Shown here piece by piece: positions 36,525-45,079 of a stretch of DNA of 64,000 bases. Source of the stretch: Pedobacter helvus (GTDB lineage: Bacteria > Bacteroidota > Bacteroidia > Sphingobacteriales > Sphingobacteriaceae). The stretch covers positions 62,001 to 126,000 of the forward strand of contig NZ_SRMP01000003.1 of NCBI RefSeq assembly GCF_005925325.1. The letters run 5' to 3'. The notes below the pieces were generated by a model. It worked only from the letters and a program-made list of their open reading frames with translations. It had not been told where the DNA came from and ran no database searches. Every line of letters starts with the position of its first letter. Positions within the stretch are counted from its first letter, which is position 1. The translations under genes and the position numbers were made by a program.

Positions 36525-37403
36525 ATGCGTAAACTAGGTACATCCATCTTAGATTTCCTGCTGTTTAGCAATTTCTTTATTGCTATTTGTGCAGTTGCTC
36601 AAGGCCTGGTCACCTATCATTTATTAAAAGCTAAACCAAGCGAACACGTACTTGCTTTTTTGTTTTTCTCTACCTTATTAATTTATAATCTAGCGGTATT
36701 ACTATCCAAACCCAAAGAACCTCAAAAATCACCTTTTAAAAGGGTAAGATGGATTTTCGCCCATCACAGACTAACGATATCCACTACATTGATTTCTGTG
36801 CTCTGTCTCATTCCTTTGGGTTTGCTGTATTTAAGTTTCGAGTCTAAGTTACTGATGGTATTTGTGGGTTTATTAGCCGTTGCTTATAATATTCCCTTTC
36901 TAACTTTAAATAACAAAAAAATAGGCTTACGTAACATCCCCGGAATTAAGTTATTTTTAATAGCATTCGTTTGGGCGAGCAGTTGTGTTTTACTCCCCAT
37001 TGTAGAATTAGAAAGTTTGCATCAGATCCAATTACCTTTAAGCGAAACCGTATTATTGGTAGCTAAAAGATTTTTATTTGTTTGTGCCATTACCGTTCCG
37101 TTTGACATTAGAGATTTATTCCAAGATAAGCTGTATGAGCTTAAAACCATACCTGTGGTACTGGGCGAAAAAAGAGCTTGGATATTTTGTCAAGCTTTAT
37201 TATTTGTTTATCTATTATTACTCGTTTTGTTTACTAAACACATCAATTTAGATGTAATTGGATTAACGTTAACCGTATTGCTTACTGGTTGGCTCATCTT
37301 TAAATCCAATATTAAAAGAAACGAATACTTTTATTTCTTTTATTTGGATGGTACAATGTTACTCCAATTTTTAGTGCTTTTAGCCATCAATCTTTTAGGT
37401 TAA
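36525..37403 (+). CDS. UbiA-like membrane protein
   Basis: 292 residues with about eight membrane helices. The C-terminal aspartate motif of UbiA-type prenyltransferases is recognisable as FDIRDLFQDKLYELKTIPVVLG (about residues 197-218). The first motif, normally NDxxDxxxD, is not present: the equivalent region reads NLAVLLSKPKEPQ. So it is a UbiA relative that may not be a working prenyltransferase. The substrate is unknown. It lies 86 bases after the phosphoesterase, across a palindromic spacer. Confidence 0.7.
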   Translation: MRKLGTSILDFLLFSNFFIAICAVAQGLVTYHLLKAKPSEHVLAFLFFSTLLIYNLAVLLSKPKEPQKSPFKRVRWIFAHHRLTISTTLISVLCLIPLGLLYLSFESKLLMVFVGLLAVAYNIPFLTLNNKKIGLRNIPGIKLFLIAFVWASSCVLLPIVELESLHQIQLPLSETVLLVAKRFLFVCAITVPFDIRDLFQDKLYELKTIPVVLGEKRAWIFCQALLFVYLLLLVLFTKHINLDVIGLTLTVLLTGWLIFKSNIKRNEYFYFFYLDGTMLLQFLVLLAINLLG

Positions 37404-37445
37404 ATACATGGCATATTCTTTGCACTTATAGAAGAAAACACTGAG

Positions 37446-37610
37446 ATGAAAAAGAAACTATTTATTCCCATGCTATGTGTTGTCGTAACATTATTTGCTT
37501 CATGTTATGCCACCGCCGGAAACAGTGGAAAAGTTCCACCGGGACAAGTGAAAAAAGCTACAGGGTCAAAATCAGCAAAACCTTACGCTCCAGGACAGAA
37601 CAAAAGCTAA
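37446..37610 (+). CDS. 54-residue PPGQ-type lipoprotein
   Basis: Tiny predicted lipoprotein: MKKKLFIPMLCVVVTLFASC is a signal ending in lipobox FASC (Cys20), leaving about 35 residues with two PGQ words (KVPPGQVKKATGS and KPYAPGQNK). The conserved PPGQxKK...AxxYAPGQ pattern recurs in small Bacteroidota lipoproteins, as I recall, sometimes labelled quinol oxidase subunit 4, a label the sequence does not support. ATG at 37446 and stop at 37608, followed by a good terminator. Function unknown. Confidence 0.78.
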   Translation: MKKKLFIPMLCVVVTLFASCYATAGNSGKVPPGQVKKATGSKSAKPYAPGQNKS

Positions 37611-37617
37611 AATATAA

Positions 37618-37642
37618 AAGCCCCGACTATTATTCGGGGCTT
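37618..37642. terminator. Bidirectional terminator between the small lipoprotein and the response regulator
   Basis: AAGCCCCGA (37618-37626) pairs perfectly with TCGGGGCTT (37634-37642) around a 7-base loop. It lies 8 bases after the lipoprotein stop and 23 before the stop of the convergent regulator gene. Confidence 0.82.
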
Positions 37643-37664
37643 CATACTTTCTAAGCTATTTTAA

Positions 37665-38357
37665 TTAGCTACCAACATTAAAACGGTAACCAACTCCTCT
37701 AACCGTTTGCAACAATTGTGGGTTATCAGGATTTACTTCTATTTTCTTACGTAAACGAACGATATGCATATCCAAAGTCCTGGTATTCACATCAGAGTTA
37801 TAGCCCCAAACTTCCAACATCAAATCTTCTCTGCTAATTACCTGATTAGGATTGCGCAGAAAATAAAGTAAAATCCTATTTTCTAGGATAGTCAATTCTA
37901 TTTTCTTACCATCACGGAACAAGGTGTGGATATTAGGATGATGCTCCATATTACCAAATCGATGGATTTCTGAGCGTTCTGCATTAAGTAGGAATTTTAC
38001 TTTACTTTCTAACATCGCTACCAAAACATCCATACTGAATGGTTTAGTTACATAATCAGAAGCGCCAAACTGATAGGCGTCAATTTTATCTACGTCTTGA
38101 GCTTTTGCGGTCATCATAATTACCAAGCCTTCAAAACCATTTTTACGTACTTCTTCGCAAACTTCAGAACCTTCTTTGCCTGGAAGCATCCAATCTAACA
38201 AGACAATGTCTGGCTTTTCTGTAGTAATTGTCTGAATAGCACTGATACCATCTGCTTCTTCTAAAACTTGATAACCTTCCGTTTTTAAACGCATTGCCGC
38301 TAAAAAACGCAAGTTTTCATCATCCTCAACAACTAATATTTTGATATCTTTTGACAT
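37665..38357 (-). CDS. OmpR-family response regulator (RprY-like)
   Basis: 230-residue two-component regulator. The receiver has acidic Glu11/Asp12/Asp13, phosphoacceptor Asp55 (IVLLDWMLPG) and Lys105 (YVTKPF). The winged-helix DNA-binding domain ends with RTLDMHIVRLRKKIE and VRGVGYRF. Genes for its kinase and the S9-type protein lie directly upstream on the same strand, so the three form one operon, although a 116-base palindromic spacer separates regulator and kinase. The kinase type suggests the RprX/RprY pair known in Bacteroides. Confidence 0.93.
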   Translation of the reverse strand: MSKDIKILVVEDDENLRFLAAMRLKTEGYQVLEEADGISAIQTITTEKPDIVLLDWMLPGKEGSEVCEEVRKNGFEGLVIMMTAKAQDVDKIDAYQFGASDYVTKPFSMDVLVAMLESKVKFLLNAERSEIHRFGNMEHHPNIHTLFRDGKKIELTILENRILLYFLRNPNQVISREDLMLEVWGYNSDVNTRTLDMHIVRLRKKIEVNPDNPQLLQTVRGVGYRFNVGS

Positions 38358-38370
38358 AAGCTTTTAAATT

Positions 38371-38473
38371 TTGAATGAGTGGTTAAATAATAAAATGAGT
38401 AAGTTTTAAATGAGTAAATTCTGTAATTATACCGCTAGTTTGTCATTCAATCATTTCTCATTTAGTCACTCAA
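38371..38473. repeat. AATGAGT/ACTCATT palindromic spacer, copy 2
   Basis: Left half repeats the word AATGAGT three times (38373-38380, 38394-38400, 38409-38415) and the right half carries CATTCAATCATTTCTCATT and CACTCAATCATT (38443-38478), so the halves fold back on each other. Same style as 36445-36520. It separates the kinase and regulator genes of one operon. Confidence 0.6.
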
Positions 38474-40150
38474 TCATTGATTAAATGGTAATACGATCTT
38501 AAATTCTGTTCCTTTATTTACAACGCTCCGAACACTGATTTCGCCTTTCATAAAATTAACAAGTTCCTTACAAAAAGCCAAACCTAAGCCTACACTTCCA
38601 GATTGGTTGTATTGGTTTTGCACTCGATAAAACTTTTTAAAGATATTATTTATTTCCGAAGCCGGAATACCAATGCCCGCATCTTTGAACCGGAGCACAA
38701 TTTTATCCTTTATTAAACGAGCCGTAATGTGCATTTGTTTTTTATCTGGCGGCGAATATTTGTAGGCATTCTCCAATAAATTATCAAATAAACTACCTAA
38801 TAAAACCGGATCAGTAGTAAAATGCGTAAAATCGGTTACTTCGTAGCTTAATTTAAAATCTGGATGTTTCAACTGATGAACATCTATCGTACTCTCGATG
38901 AATTCAGTGATATCAACCCTGTCTTCATTTAGCTTAATGGCTTTATTCTCGATTTGCGTAAAAGCCAGCAATTTATTCATCAAACCATTCAGCTTATCCG
39001 CCTCTTCATCTAATATTTTACCGTAAAGCTTTTGTTCCCTTTCAGAGATGCTTGCCGCACTTTTAATGTTATTTCCCGCTATTTTGATTACGCTTACCGG
39101 AGTTTTAAACTCATGCGTTAAATTGGTAATGAAATCGTATTGTAACTTAAACATCTTATGGTTGATGTTCAGGTTCCTATAAATTAAAAACGCTACCAAA
39201 AGTAACAAACCATAAAACAGCAAAATTAACGCTGCAATAGGGAAAAAGTAACTGAAAATTTCCTTCTTGATAAAAGATTTAGCAGAAATAAAATACAGTT
39301 TGTATGCTGAAAATGGACCTCCCAAAGTAATTTCGCCAGTTACATATTCCGAAGATGTTTCTAAAGGATCGTAAGTTACGGGCTCTATACGTACTGATTG
39401 GTAAAGCAAAGGCCGATTATTCTTGATCTTAATTTTCATCGGATCGAGCTCAAAAGAAAGCATATCCTGCTGATAAACTGGCTCAGATGGCAACTTGGTA
39501 TTGATCATCTGCTTGTACACCTTCAGATCCTCAAATCTTGGAATGTTAAAATAATCTATTCGATTAGGCTTGATATTCGAAAAATTACTGAACAGATCTT
39601 CCTGAGTAGGAACTCTAGTCGTATCCAGTTTATGTACAAAAGTGTAAAGTTTCAATGCCAACTCATTGAAATTCTCCAATGTTGTGTTGCTAGGTGTCGA
39701 GTTGGCACCAAAAATCTTCACCGAGTCGTCTGGTATGTAGGTACCAAACTGATACACACTTTTCATACCCGCAGAAAAGTTGCCTACGTTTAAGCCATTT
39801 TCTTCATATCTGGCGTTGCGTACCTCGGCATCAAAGAAAACCACCCTTTTTACGAAAGGATATTTTAACAAGATGGTATCTACAAATTTAGCTGCCGTGG
39901 TTGAGTCCAGATAACCGTTATAGTAAGATATCTCGGGTATCTTGTTAAGAAAAAAATCATTGTATGGTTTAATGCTTTCCTCTAAAACATTGGTTTTCGC
40001 AGATATAAAATCGCCTTCTATCTTCTTTTTACTGAAATTAAATGCTAAGAAGAGGGAAAGGATAAACAGTGCAGAAATTAAACCGATGAAAGTAACGATT
40101 AAGGAAAAATTCTTACGATAGCCACTTTCTTTAATAGATTCTTTTGGCAT
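38474..40150 (-). CDS. Sensor histidine kinase (RprX-like)
   Basis: 558 residues. One membrane helix at about 18-40 and one at about 298-322 enclose a large periplasmic sensor region of about 255 residues without a recognised domain. The HisKA motif is LTHEFKTPV (His346). The catalytic domain shows the N box DNLLENAYKY, G1 FKDAGIGIP, F box FKKFYRV and G2 GLGLAFC, all intact. No HAMP domain is clear. It begins 2 bases after the S9-type gene, so the two are translated together. Signal unknown. Confidence 0.92.
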   Translation of the reverse strand: MPKESIKESGYRKNFSLIVTFIGLISALFILSLFLAFNFSKKKIEGDFISAKTNVLEESIKPYNDFFLNKIPEISYYNGYLDSTTAAKFVDTILLKYPFVKRVVFFDAEVRNARYEENGLNVGNFSAGMKSVYQFGTYIPDDSVKIFGANSTPSNTTLENFNELALKLYTFVHKLDTTRVPTQEDLFSNFSNIKPNRIDYFNIPRFEDLKVYKQMINTKLPSEPVYQQDMLSFELDPMKIKIKNNRPLLYQSVRIEPVTYDPLETSSEYVTGEITLGGPFSAYKLYFISAKSFIKKEIFSYFFPIAALILLFYGLLLLVAFLIYRNLNINHKMFKLQYDFITNLTHEFKTPVSVIKIAGNNIKSAASISEREQKLYGKILDEEADKLNGLMNKLLAFTQIENKAIKLNEDRVDITEFIESTIDVHQLKHPDFKLSYEVTDFTHFTTDPVLLGSLFDNLLENAYKYSPPDKKQMHITARLIKDKIVLRFKDAGIGIPASEINNIFKKFYRVQNQYNQSGSVGLGLAFCKELVNFMKGEISVRSVVNKGTEFKIVLPFNQ

Positions 40151-40152
40151 GA

Positions 40153-42048
40153 TTAGCGCTTTCTAAGGTTTTCTTGCAAGAAAAGTTCTAAAGCGGCATA
40201 AGATTTTTTCCTAGCTTCTTCCCTATTCAACACTGATTTACTATCCTCTTTTTCGAGATAGGTTACTGGCGAATTTAGCTTTTTTAGCTCTTTTACAAAC
40301 TGTACAGCGTCGTTACCGTTAATTCTAGGATCTTTAGAATTTTGTGTAATAAAAATTGGAATTTTCACTCTATCAGCATGAAAAACAGGAGACGCCTGCC
40401 GCATGTAGTCAGCGTCTTTATCTGGATTACCAACCATTTCATAAAACATCTGCAAGTTAGCTGTTAAAAACGGAGGTATGGTCTTTAAATAACTGAAAAG
40501 ATTTAGTACGCCAGCGCTAGATCCTGCACATTTATACATTTTTGGGTTAGCTACGGCACTGTTAATCGCAATCAAACCACCAAAGCCATAACCATAAATA
40601 GCTACACGTTGTGGATCTGCAATTTTCTGATCGATTAGCCATTTTACACCGGCATCAACATCTTGTTGAATTTTCTGCCCCCATTCCTTAAAGCCAGCAG
40701 CATAAAATTCTTTTCCATAGCCAGTAGAGCCTCTATAATTTACCTGCAAAACAGCATATCCTCTGTTGGCTAAGAACTGTACATCAGAATTAAAACCCCA
40801 ACTATTTCGCTGCCCCGGACCATTGTGCGGCATTACCACAACTGGCAAATTTTCTGGCTCCAAGCCCAATGGCAACGTTAAATATCCGTCTATTTTGAAA
40901 CCATCGGTAGTCACATAGCTAATTGGTTTCATTTCGCACATCTCATCTTCGTTAATAGAAGTGTTAATGTCACTTAATTTTTTAAGGAAGTTATTCTCCG
41001 CATAATAAAGGTAATACGCTCCCGGACTACGATCTGTAAACGTTCTGACGATGAAATGCTGTTCGTTCTTATCATTGTGAATAATTCTAGACTCTGCATC
41101 TGGAATTAACTTTTCTAAATTCTCAAACAGCTTCTTAGCTTCGTCATTTAAGTAATGTTTCTCCTTCTTCCAAGTTTCATACATCACAAAATCCATCTTG
41201 CCACGACGCTTCGAATACTGTGCTTCTACCACATTCAAAGTATCATCGGCAAATAAAACATTTTTCTCTTTACCAGTAATGCAATCAATTTCAATCAATG
41301 CATTTTTATCACGATTTACATTAGAAATAGCATAAACTGTATTCGGTTTATTTTCAGAGAAAGCTACTGGCCACAACGTGGTTTTGAAATTATTAGTGAT
41401 GATTTTTTGAAAAGGCTTTGTCTCATTCTCTCTATACCAGAAAGACTCGTTTACACCATCACTAGAAATCGCCATGCGTAATTTACCCTTGCTATCGGTA
41501 AGCCAATTGGTAAAGTTGCCGGGGTTTTTCGCTGCGATAACCATCTGCCCGTTTCTCACATTTAAGCGATAAACATCGAAAACGGTAGAATCTCTTTTAT
41601 TACTGGTTACTAGTAAGAATTTATCATCAATTAACTGATCTTCCAAAAGGCGCACTTTACTTTTTTCATCCGCATTGAGAAGGCGCTCTTCGGTACCGTT
41701 TTTATTTACAATATATAAATCAGTTTGAAACCTGCTGCCATCTTTTTCTTTGTAGTAAATCAGCTCATCATTACTTACCCAGCAATAAAAGTTGATATTA
41801 CGTTCTTCTAGCTTCGAAACTTCGGTAGTCGTTCCTTTTTCTAAATCTTCTACTACTAAATGCTGCTTTTTGTCTTTAAGCGTGAGGTATGATAAGTACT
41901 TGCCGTTGGGCGATAAACGATATAATGCCCTATCCTGCGTTTTAAAGAAATCGTTAACAGGAATTTCCCGAACTTTTTTCTCCTGACTGCAGGCGAAAAG
42001 CGCTACCACCACCAATAACCATACATATTTTTTCACAGCAACCATCAT
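40153..42048 (-). CDS. S9-family peptidase homologue lacking Ser and His of the triad
   Basis: 631-residue lipoprotein (signal ends VALFAC, Cys20) with a beta-propeller-like N-terminal half and an alpha/beta-hydrolase C-terminal half. The hydrolase part is clearly prolyl-oligopeptidase type: PHNGPGQRNSWGF, FLANRGYAVLQVNYRGSTGYG. At the nucleophile elbow, where the family has GxSxGG, it reads GYGFGG, so Ser is Gly488. The Asp loop is kept (NSKDPRING), but the closing EGHGF-type His motif is KEDSKS (600-605). It is therefore probably not a peptidase. First gene of an operon with the kinase and regulator, hence perhaps a sensor accessory. Confidence 0.9.
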   Translation of the reverse strand: MMVAVKKYVWLLVVVALFACSQEKKVREIPVNDFFKTQDRALYRLSPNGKYLSYLTLKDKKQHLVVEDLEKGTTTEVSKLEERNINFYCWVSNDELIYYKEKDGSRFQTDLYIVNKNGTEERLLNADEKSKVRLLEDQLIDDKFLLVTSNKRDSTVFDVYRLNVRNGQMVIAAKNPGNFTNWLTDSKGKLRMAISSDGVNESFWYRENETKPFQKIITNNFKTTLWPVAFSENKPNTVYAISNVNRDKNALIEIDCITGKEKNVLFADDTLNVVEAQYSKRRGKMDFVMYETWKKEKHYLNDEAKKLFENLEKLIPDAESRIIHNDKNEQHFIVRTFTDRSPGAYYLYYAENNFLKKLSDINTSINEDEMCEMKPISYVTTDGFKIDGYLTLPLGLEPENLPVVVMPHNGPGQRNSWGFNSDVQFLANRGYAVLQVNYRGSTGYGKEFYAAGFKEWGQKIQQDVDAGVKWLIDQKIADPQRVAIYGYGFGGLIAINSAVANPKMYKCAGSSAGVLNLFSYLKTIPPFLTANLQMFYEMVGNPDKDADYMRQASPVFHADRVKIPIFITQNSKDPRINGNDAVQFVKELKKLNSPVTYLEKEDSKSVLNREEARKKSYAALELFLQENLRKR

Positions 42049-42052
42049 ATCA

Positions 42053-42060
42053 CAAAATTA
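42053..42060 (-). promoter_or_regulatory. Bacteroidota -7 promoter box for the S9-kinase-regulator operon
   Basis: On the minus strand this reads TAATTTTG, an exact TAnnTTTG match, ending 4 bases before the ATG at 42048. The transcript would be leaderless or nearly so. No clear -33 element was seen. Confidence 0.4.
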
Positions 42061-42294
42061 CACAACACTATTACGGTTAAGCCATAAGCATTAACATTGT
42101 TACTTATCTTAAATATCAAATAAACCAAAAATTGGCGCTCAGTAAAAATACGTAGCGTAACATTTAAAATACAGTGTACCCTATTGCGTTATTTTATTTT
42201 GAATACGTAATTATAAGTTAAAAAATTTAATTTTAGCAAAGCTGATGTTTGGTTAGATGAAGGTCTAATCGCTTACACCTAATTCCTCAAATAG

Positions 42295-44112
42295 ATGAAA
42301 CATTTTCTGCTCCTTTTAGTTGTTTGCTGCCTGTCATCCACTATGTGGGCACAAGATAATGTAGAAGAAGCTTTGGCCTACCAATATTATCAACAAGCAG
42401 ATTATGAGAAAGCGGCTTCGATATTGGAAAAGCTCTTCAATAGGACTAAAAACGATAACTATTTTGATCTGTATTACACTTCTCTGCTAAAAATAAAAAA
42501 ATACGATGAGGCCGAAGCATTGGTTAAAAAGTTAATCAAACAATCTCCTCAAAAGCTAAATTATCAGATTGCTTTGGGAAGAGTTTACCAAGAAAACGGC
42601 AAAACTGCCGATGCCAATAAAATTTACTACGCGGCGATACAAAATGTTCCAAAAAACGAATTCCAAATTAGGGACTTAGCGAATTCGTTCTATCGGTTTG
42701 AAGCTTACGATATGGCCGTAAATACTTTTTTACAAGGCAGAAAGTTACTAAATGACGAACAGGTATTCGGTTTTGAATTAATTAGCATTTATCGTTTCAA
42801 GAAAGATAAACTAGCGTTGATTAACGAATATCTGAATGCATTGCCGGCAAATCCGCAAATGTTACCACAGGCACAAAGCGTATTGGCCAATCTTTTTGAG
42901 AGCAATAGCGATTATCAAATTTTACAATCGGCGTTGCTCAAAAAGATCCAGAAAGATCCACAAAATGAAATTTTCACAGAATTTTTAATCTGGCAATTTA
43001 TTCAGCAACAGGAATACGAAATGGCACTTAGGCAATTGATTGCTCAAGATAGACGCACCAAAAATGCTAGCAACTTAATTTTTAATACGGCCAACACTTT
43101 CGTGGCCAACAAAGCATTTGCAACGGCAATTAAAGCTTACGAATATTTATTGACCAAGGGTGCTGAGAATGAATTGTACCTTCCTTCTAAAATGCAGTTA
43201 ATTAATGCAAAATATGAATTGGCATTGCAAGGAAAAATAGAAACCGAGGCTATTAAGGCATTGGCCGATGAGTTTTCGCAGATAATTACTCAGTACGGCA
43301 TCAACAGCCAAACTATTTTTGCACTCAAAAAGCTTTCTTACTTGCAAGCTTATTACCTCAATGATTTATCCGCGGCCGAAAAAACTCTTGAGCAAGCGCT
43401 CAAAGTGCCAGGTTTGCCTGGAATGGAAGCGGCTCAATTAAAGGTAGATTTAGGCGATATTTACGTATTGAATAAACAACCTTGGGAAGCAGTATTGGTT
43501 TATGAACAGGTATCCAAACAATACGATAATTTACCGGTAGCCAACGATGCTCGCTTTCGCTCAGCAAGATTGTCTTTCTATCAGGGCAATTTCAAATTCG
43601 CCAAATCACAAGCCGATGTGTTGAAAGCCTCCACTTCTCAGTTGATGGCTAATGATGCTTTAAACCTGAGTTTGCTTATTTCTGACAACCTACAAAGCAA
43701 AAACGACAGCTTAGCATTAATGATGTATGCCGATGCAGAGATGCTACAGTTTGTGAATAATAATTCGGCAGCATTAAAAAAGCTCGATAGCATTGATCTA
43801 GCCTATCCTAAAAATAGCTTAGCTGATGACATCTTAATGGCGAAGGCAAAAATTTTCATCAAGAATAATGATTTCGCTAATGCAGAGACAAATTTAAAAC
43901 AGCTCATCTCTTTGCATTTTACAAGTATTTGGATAGATGATGCCATTTTTACACTTGCCGAACTCTACGAAACAAAGCTGAACAATACAGAAGAAGCCAA
44001 AAAACTATACCAGCAATTAATTACTGATTTCCCGGGTAGTATGTTAAATACAGAAGCTAGAAAAAGGTTTAGAAACCTAAGAGGAGAACGTGTAGATAAT
44101 TTGGGCACATAA
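42295..44112 (+). CDS. Secreted TPR-repeat protein
   Basis: 605 residues with a signal peptide (MKHFLLLLVVCCLSSTMWAQ) followed by TPR-like helical hairpins along nearly the whole length, for example ALAYQYYQQADYEKAASILEK (26-46), YDEAEALVKKLIKQSPQKLNY, and ANAETNLKQLI to AKKLYQQLITDFPGS at the end. The C-terminal repeats resemble YbgF/outer-membrane-assembly lipoprotein type TPRs. Predicted periplasmic scaffold; partner unknown. ATG 42295; followed after 14 bases by the DUF4286 gene, so probably cotranscribed. Confidence 0.87.
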   Translation: MKHFLLLLVVCCLSSTMWAQDNVEEALAYQYYQQADYEKAASILEKLFNRTKNDNYFDLYYTSLLKIKKYDEAEALVKKLIKQSPQKLNYQIALGRVYQENGKTADANKIYYAAIQNVPKNEFQIRDLANSFYRFEAYDMAVNTFLQGRKLLNDEQVFGFELISIYRFKKDKLALINEYLNALPANPQMLPQAQSVLANLFESNSDYQILQSALLKKIQKDPQNEIFTEFLIWQFIQQQEYEMALRQLIAQDRRTKNASNLIFNTANTFVANKAFATAIKAYEYLLTKGAENELYLPSKMQLINAKYELALQGKIETEAIKALADEFSQIITQYGINSQTIFALKKLSYLQAYYLNDLSAAEKTLEQALKVPGLPGMEAAQLKVDLGDIYVLNKQPWEAVLVYEQVSKQYDNLPVANDARFRSARLSFYQGNFKFAKSQADVLKASTSQLMANDALNLSLLISDNLQSKNDSLALMMYADAEMLQFVNNNSAALKKLDSIDLAYPKNSLADDILMAKAKIFIKNNDFANAETNLKQLISLHFTSIWIDDAIFTLAELYETKLNNTEEAKKLYQQLITDFPGSMLNTEARKRFRNLRGERVDNLGT

Positions 44113-44126
44113 CGTATCTTTACGGC

Positions 44127-44429
44127 ATGTTATTATTTAATGTTACTGTCATTGTAGAAGAAGCTTCAGCAGCAGAATGGTTAGAATGGATGAAGGAAAC
44201 ACACATTCCTCAGTTAATGGCAACAGAAAGCTTTGTTTCCCATAGGCTTTTAAAGATTGTAGATTCTCCAAATGAAGGGCTGAGTTACTCTGTACAATTT
44301 ATTGCAGAAGATCAAGAAAAACATCAAAATTATTTAGACTTACACGAACAGCAATTTATAGGTGAGATGTACGCCAAATATCCAAATAAGCTGGTTACGT
44401 TTAGCACATTAATGGAATTTGTAGGATAG
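44127..44429 (+). CDS. DUF4286 family protein
   Basis: 100-residue soluble protein matching DUF4286: LLFNVTVIVEEASAAEWLEWMKETHIPQLM at the start and FVSHRLLKIVDSPNEGLSYSVQF. The fold is probably a ferredoxin-like alpha/beta dimer similar to ABM monooxygenase-type proteins, but function is unknown. A near-consensus box TATCTTTA lies just before the ATG. It sits 14 bases after the TPR gene and 37 before rfbC. Confidence 0.88.
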   Translation: MLLFNVTVIVEEASAAEWLEWMKETHIPQLMATESFVSHRLLKIVDSPNEGLSYSVQFIAEDQEKHQNYLDLHEQQFIGEMYAKYPNKLVTFSTLMEFVG

Positions 44430-44466
44430 ATCTTCCAAAGGAAGATACCAAAGCATAAAACAAGAC

Positions 44467-45021
44467 ATGAATATTATAGAAACACCAATTAAAGACCTTT
44501 TCGTTTTTGAACCCAAGATTTGGAAAGACAGCAGAGGATACTTTTACGAAAGCTTTAGTCAACGAGTTTTTGACCAAGCTAACATCGATGTAAATTTTGT
44601 ACAAGACAACCAATCGTTCTCTCAAAGGGGAACTTTAAGAGGTTTGCACGCACAAGCTAATCCTTTTGCTCAAGGCAAATTAGTAAGAGTGATACAAGGT
44701 AGCGTAGTAGATGTAGCTGTAGACATTAGAAAAAATTCTGCTACTTATGGACAACATTTTGCAGTGGAGCTAAGTGGCGAGAACCACAAACAACTTTGGG
44801 TGCCACCTGGGTTTCTTCATGGTTTTTTAACTTTGGAAGACAATACCATTTTCACTTACAAAGTGACTAACTACTATGATAAAGATTCTGAAATTGGCGT
44901 AATGTGGAACGACCCGACCTTAAATATCAATTGGGCGTCGTATTTAGATCCTAGCAATTTCTTATTGTCTGATAAAGACTTAGTGCTGGACGATTTCGCT
45001 TCCTTGAAATCGCCGTTTTAA
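44467..45021 (+). CDS. rfbC: dTDP-4-dehydrorhamnose 3,5-epimerase
   Basis: Epimerises dTDP-4-keto-6-deoxyglucose at C3 and C5 in dTDP-rhamnose synthesis for surface polysaccharide. Cupin enzyme of 184 residues with the active-site segment GTLRGLHAQ (catalytic His), substrate Lys in QGKLVRVIQG, VDVAVDIRKNSATYG, VPPGFLHGFLTLEDNT and TNYYD (the Tyr general acid). Close to the family length. The rfbA, rfbB and rfbD genes are not beside it, so this is a lone member of the pathway or works with genes elsewhere. ATG at 44467. Confidence 0.96.
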   Translation: MNIIETPIKDLFVFEPKIWKDSRGYFYESFSQRVFDQANIDVNFVQDNQSFSQRGTLRGLHAQANPFAQGKLVRVIQGSVVDVAVDIRKNSATYGQHFAVELSGENHKQLWVPPGFLHGFLTLEDNTIFTYKVTNYYDKDSEIGVMWNDPTLNINWASYLDPSNFLLSDKDLVLDDFASLKSPF

Positions 45022-45025
45022 TACA

Positions 45026-45055
45026 AAAGCCACAGTAGAATATCACTGTGGCTTT
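45026..45055. terminator. Bidirectional terminator between rfbC and the OmpA-family gene
   Basis: AAAGCCACAGT (45026-45036) pairs perfectly with ACTGTGGCTTT (45045-45055) around an 8-base loop. It lies 4 bases after the rfbC stop; the genes are convergent. Confidence 0.85.
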
Positions 45056-45079
45056 ATAATAAATTCTGCAAAAGATTGC

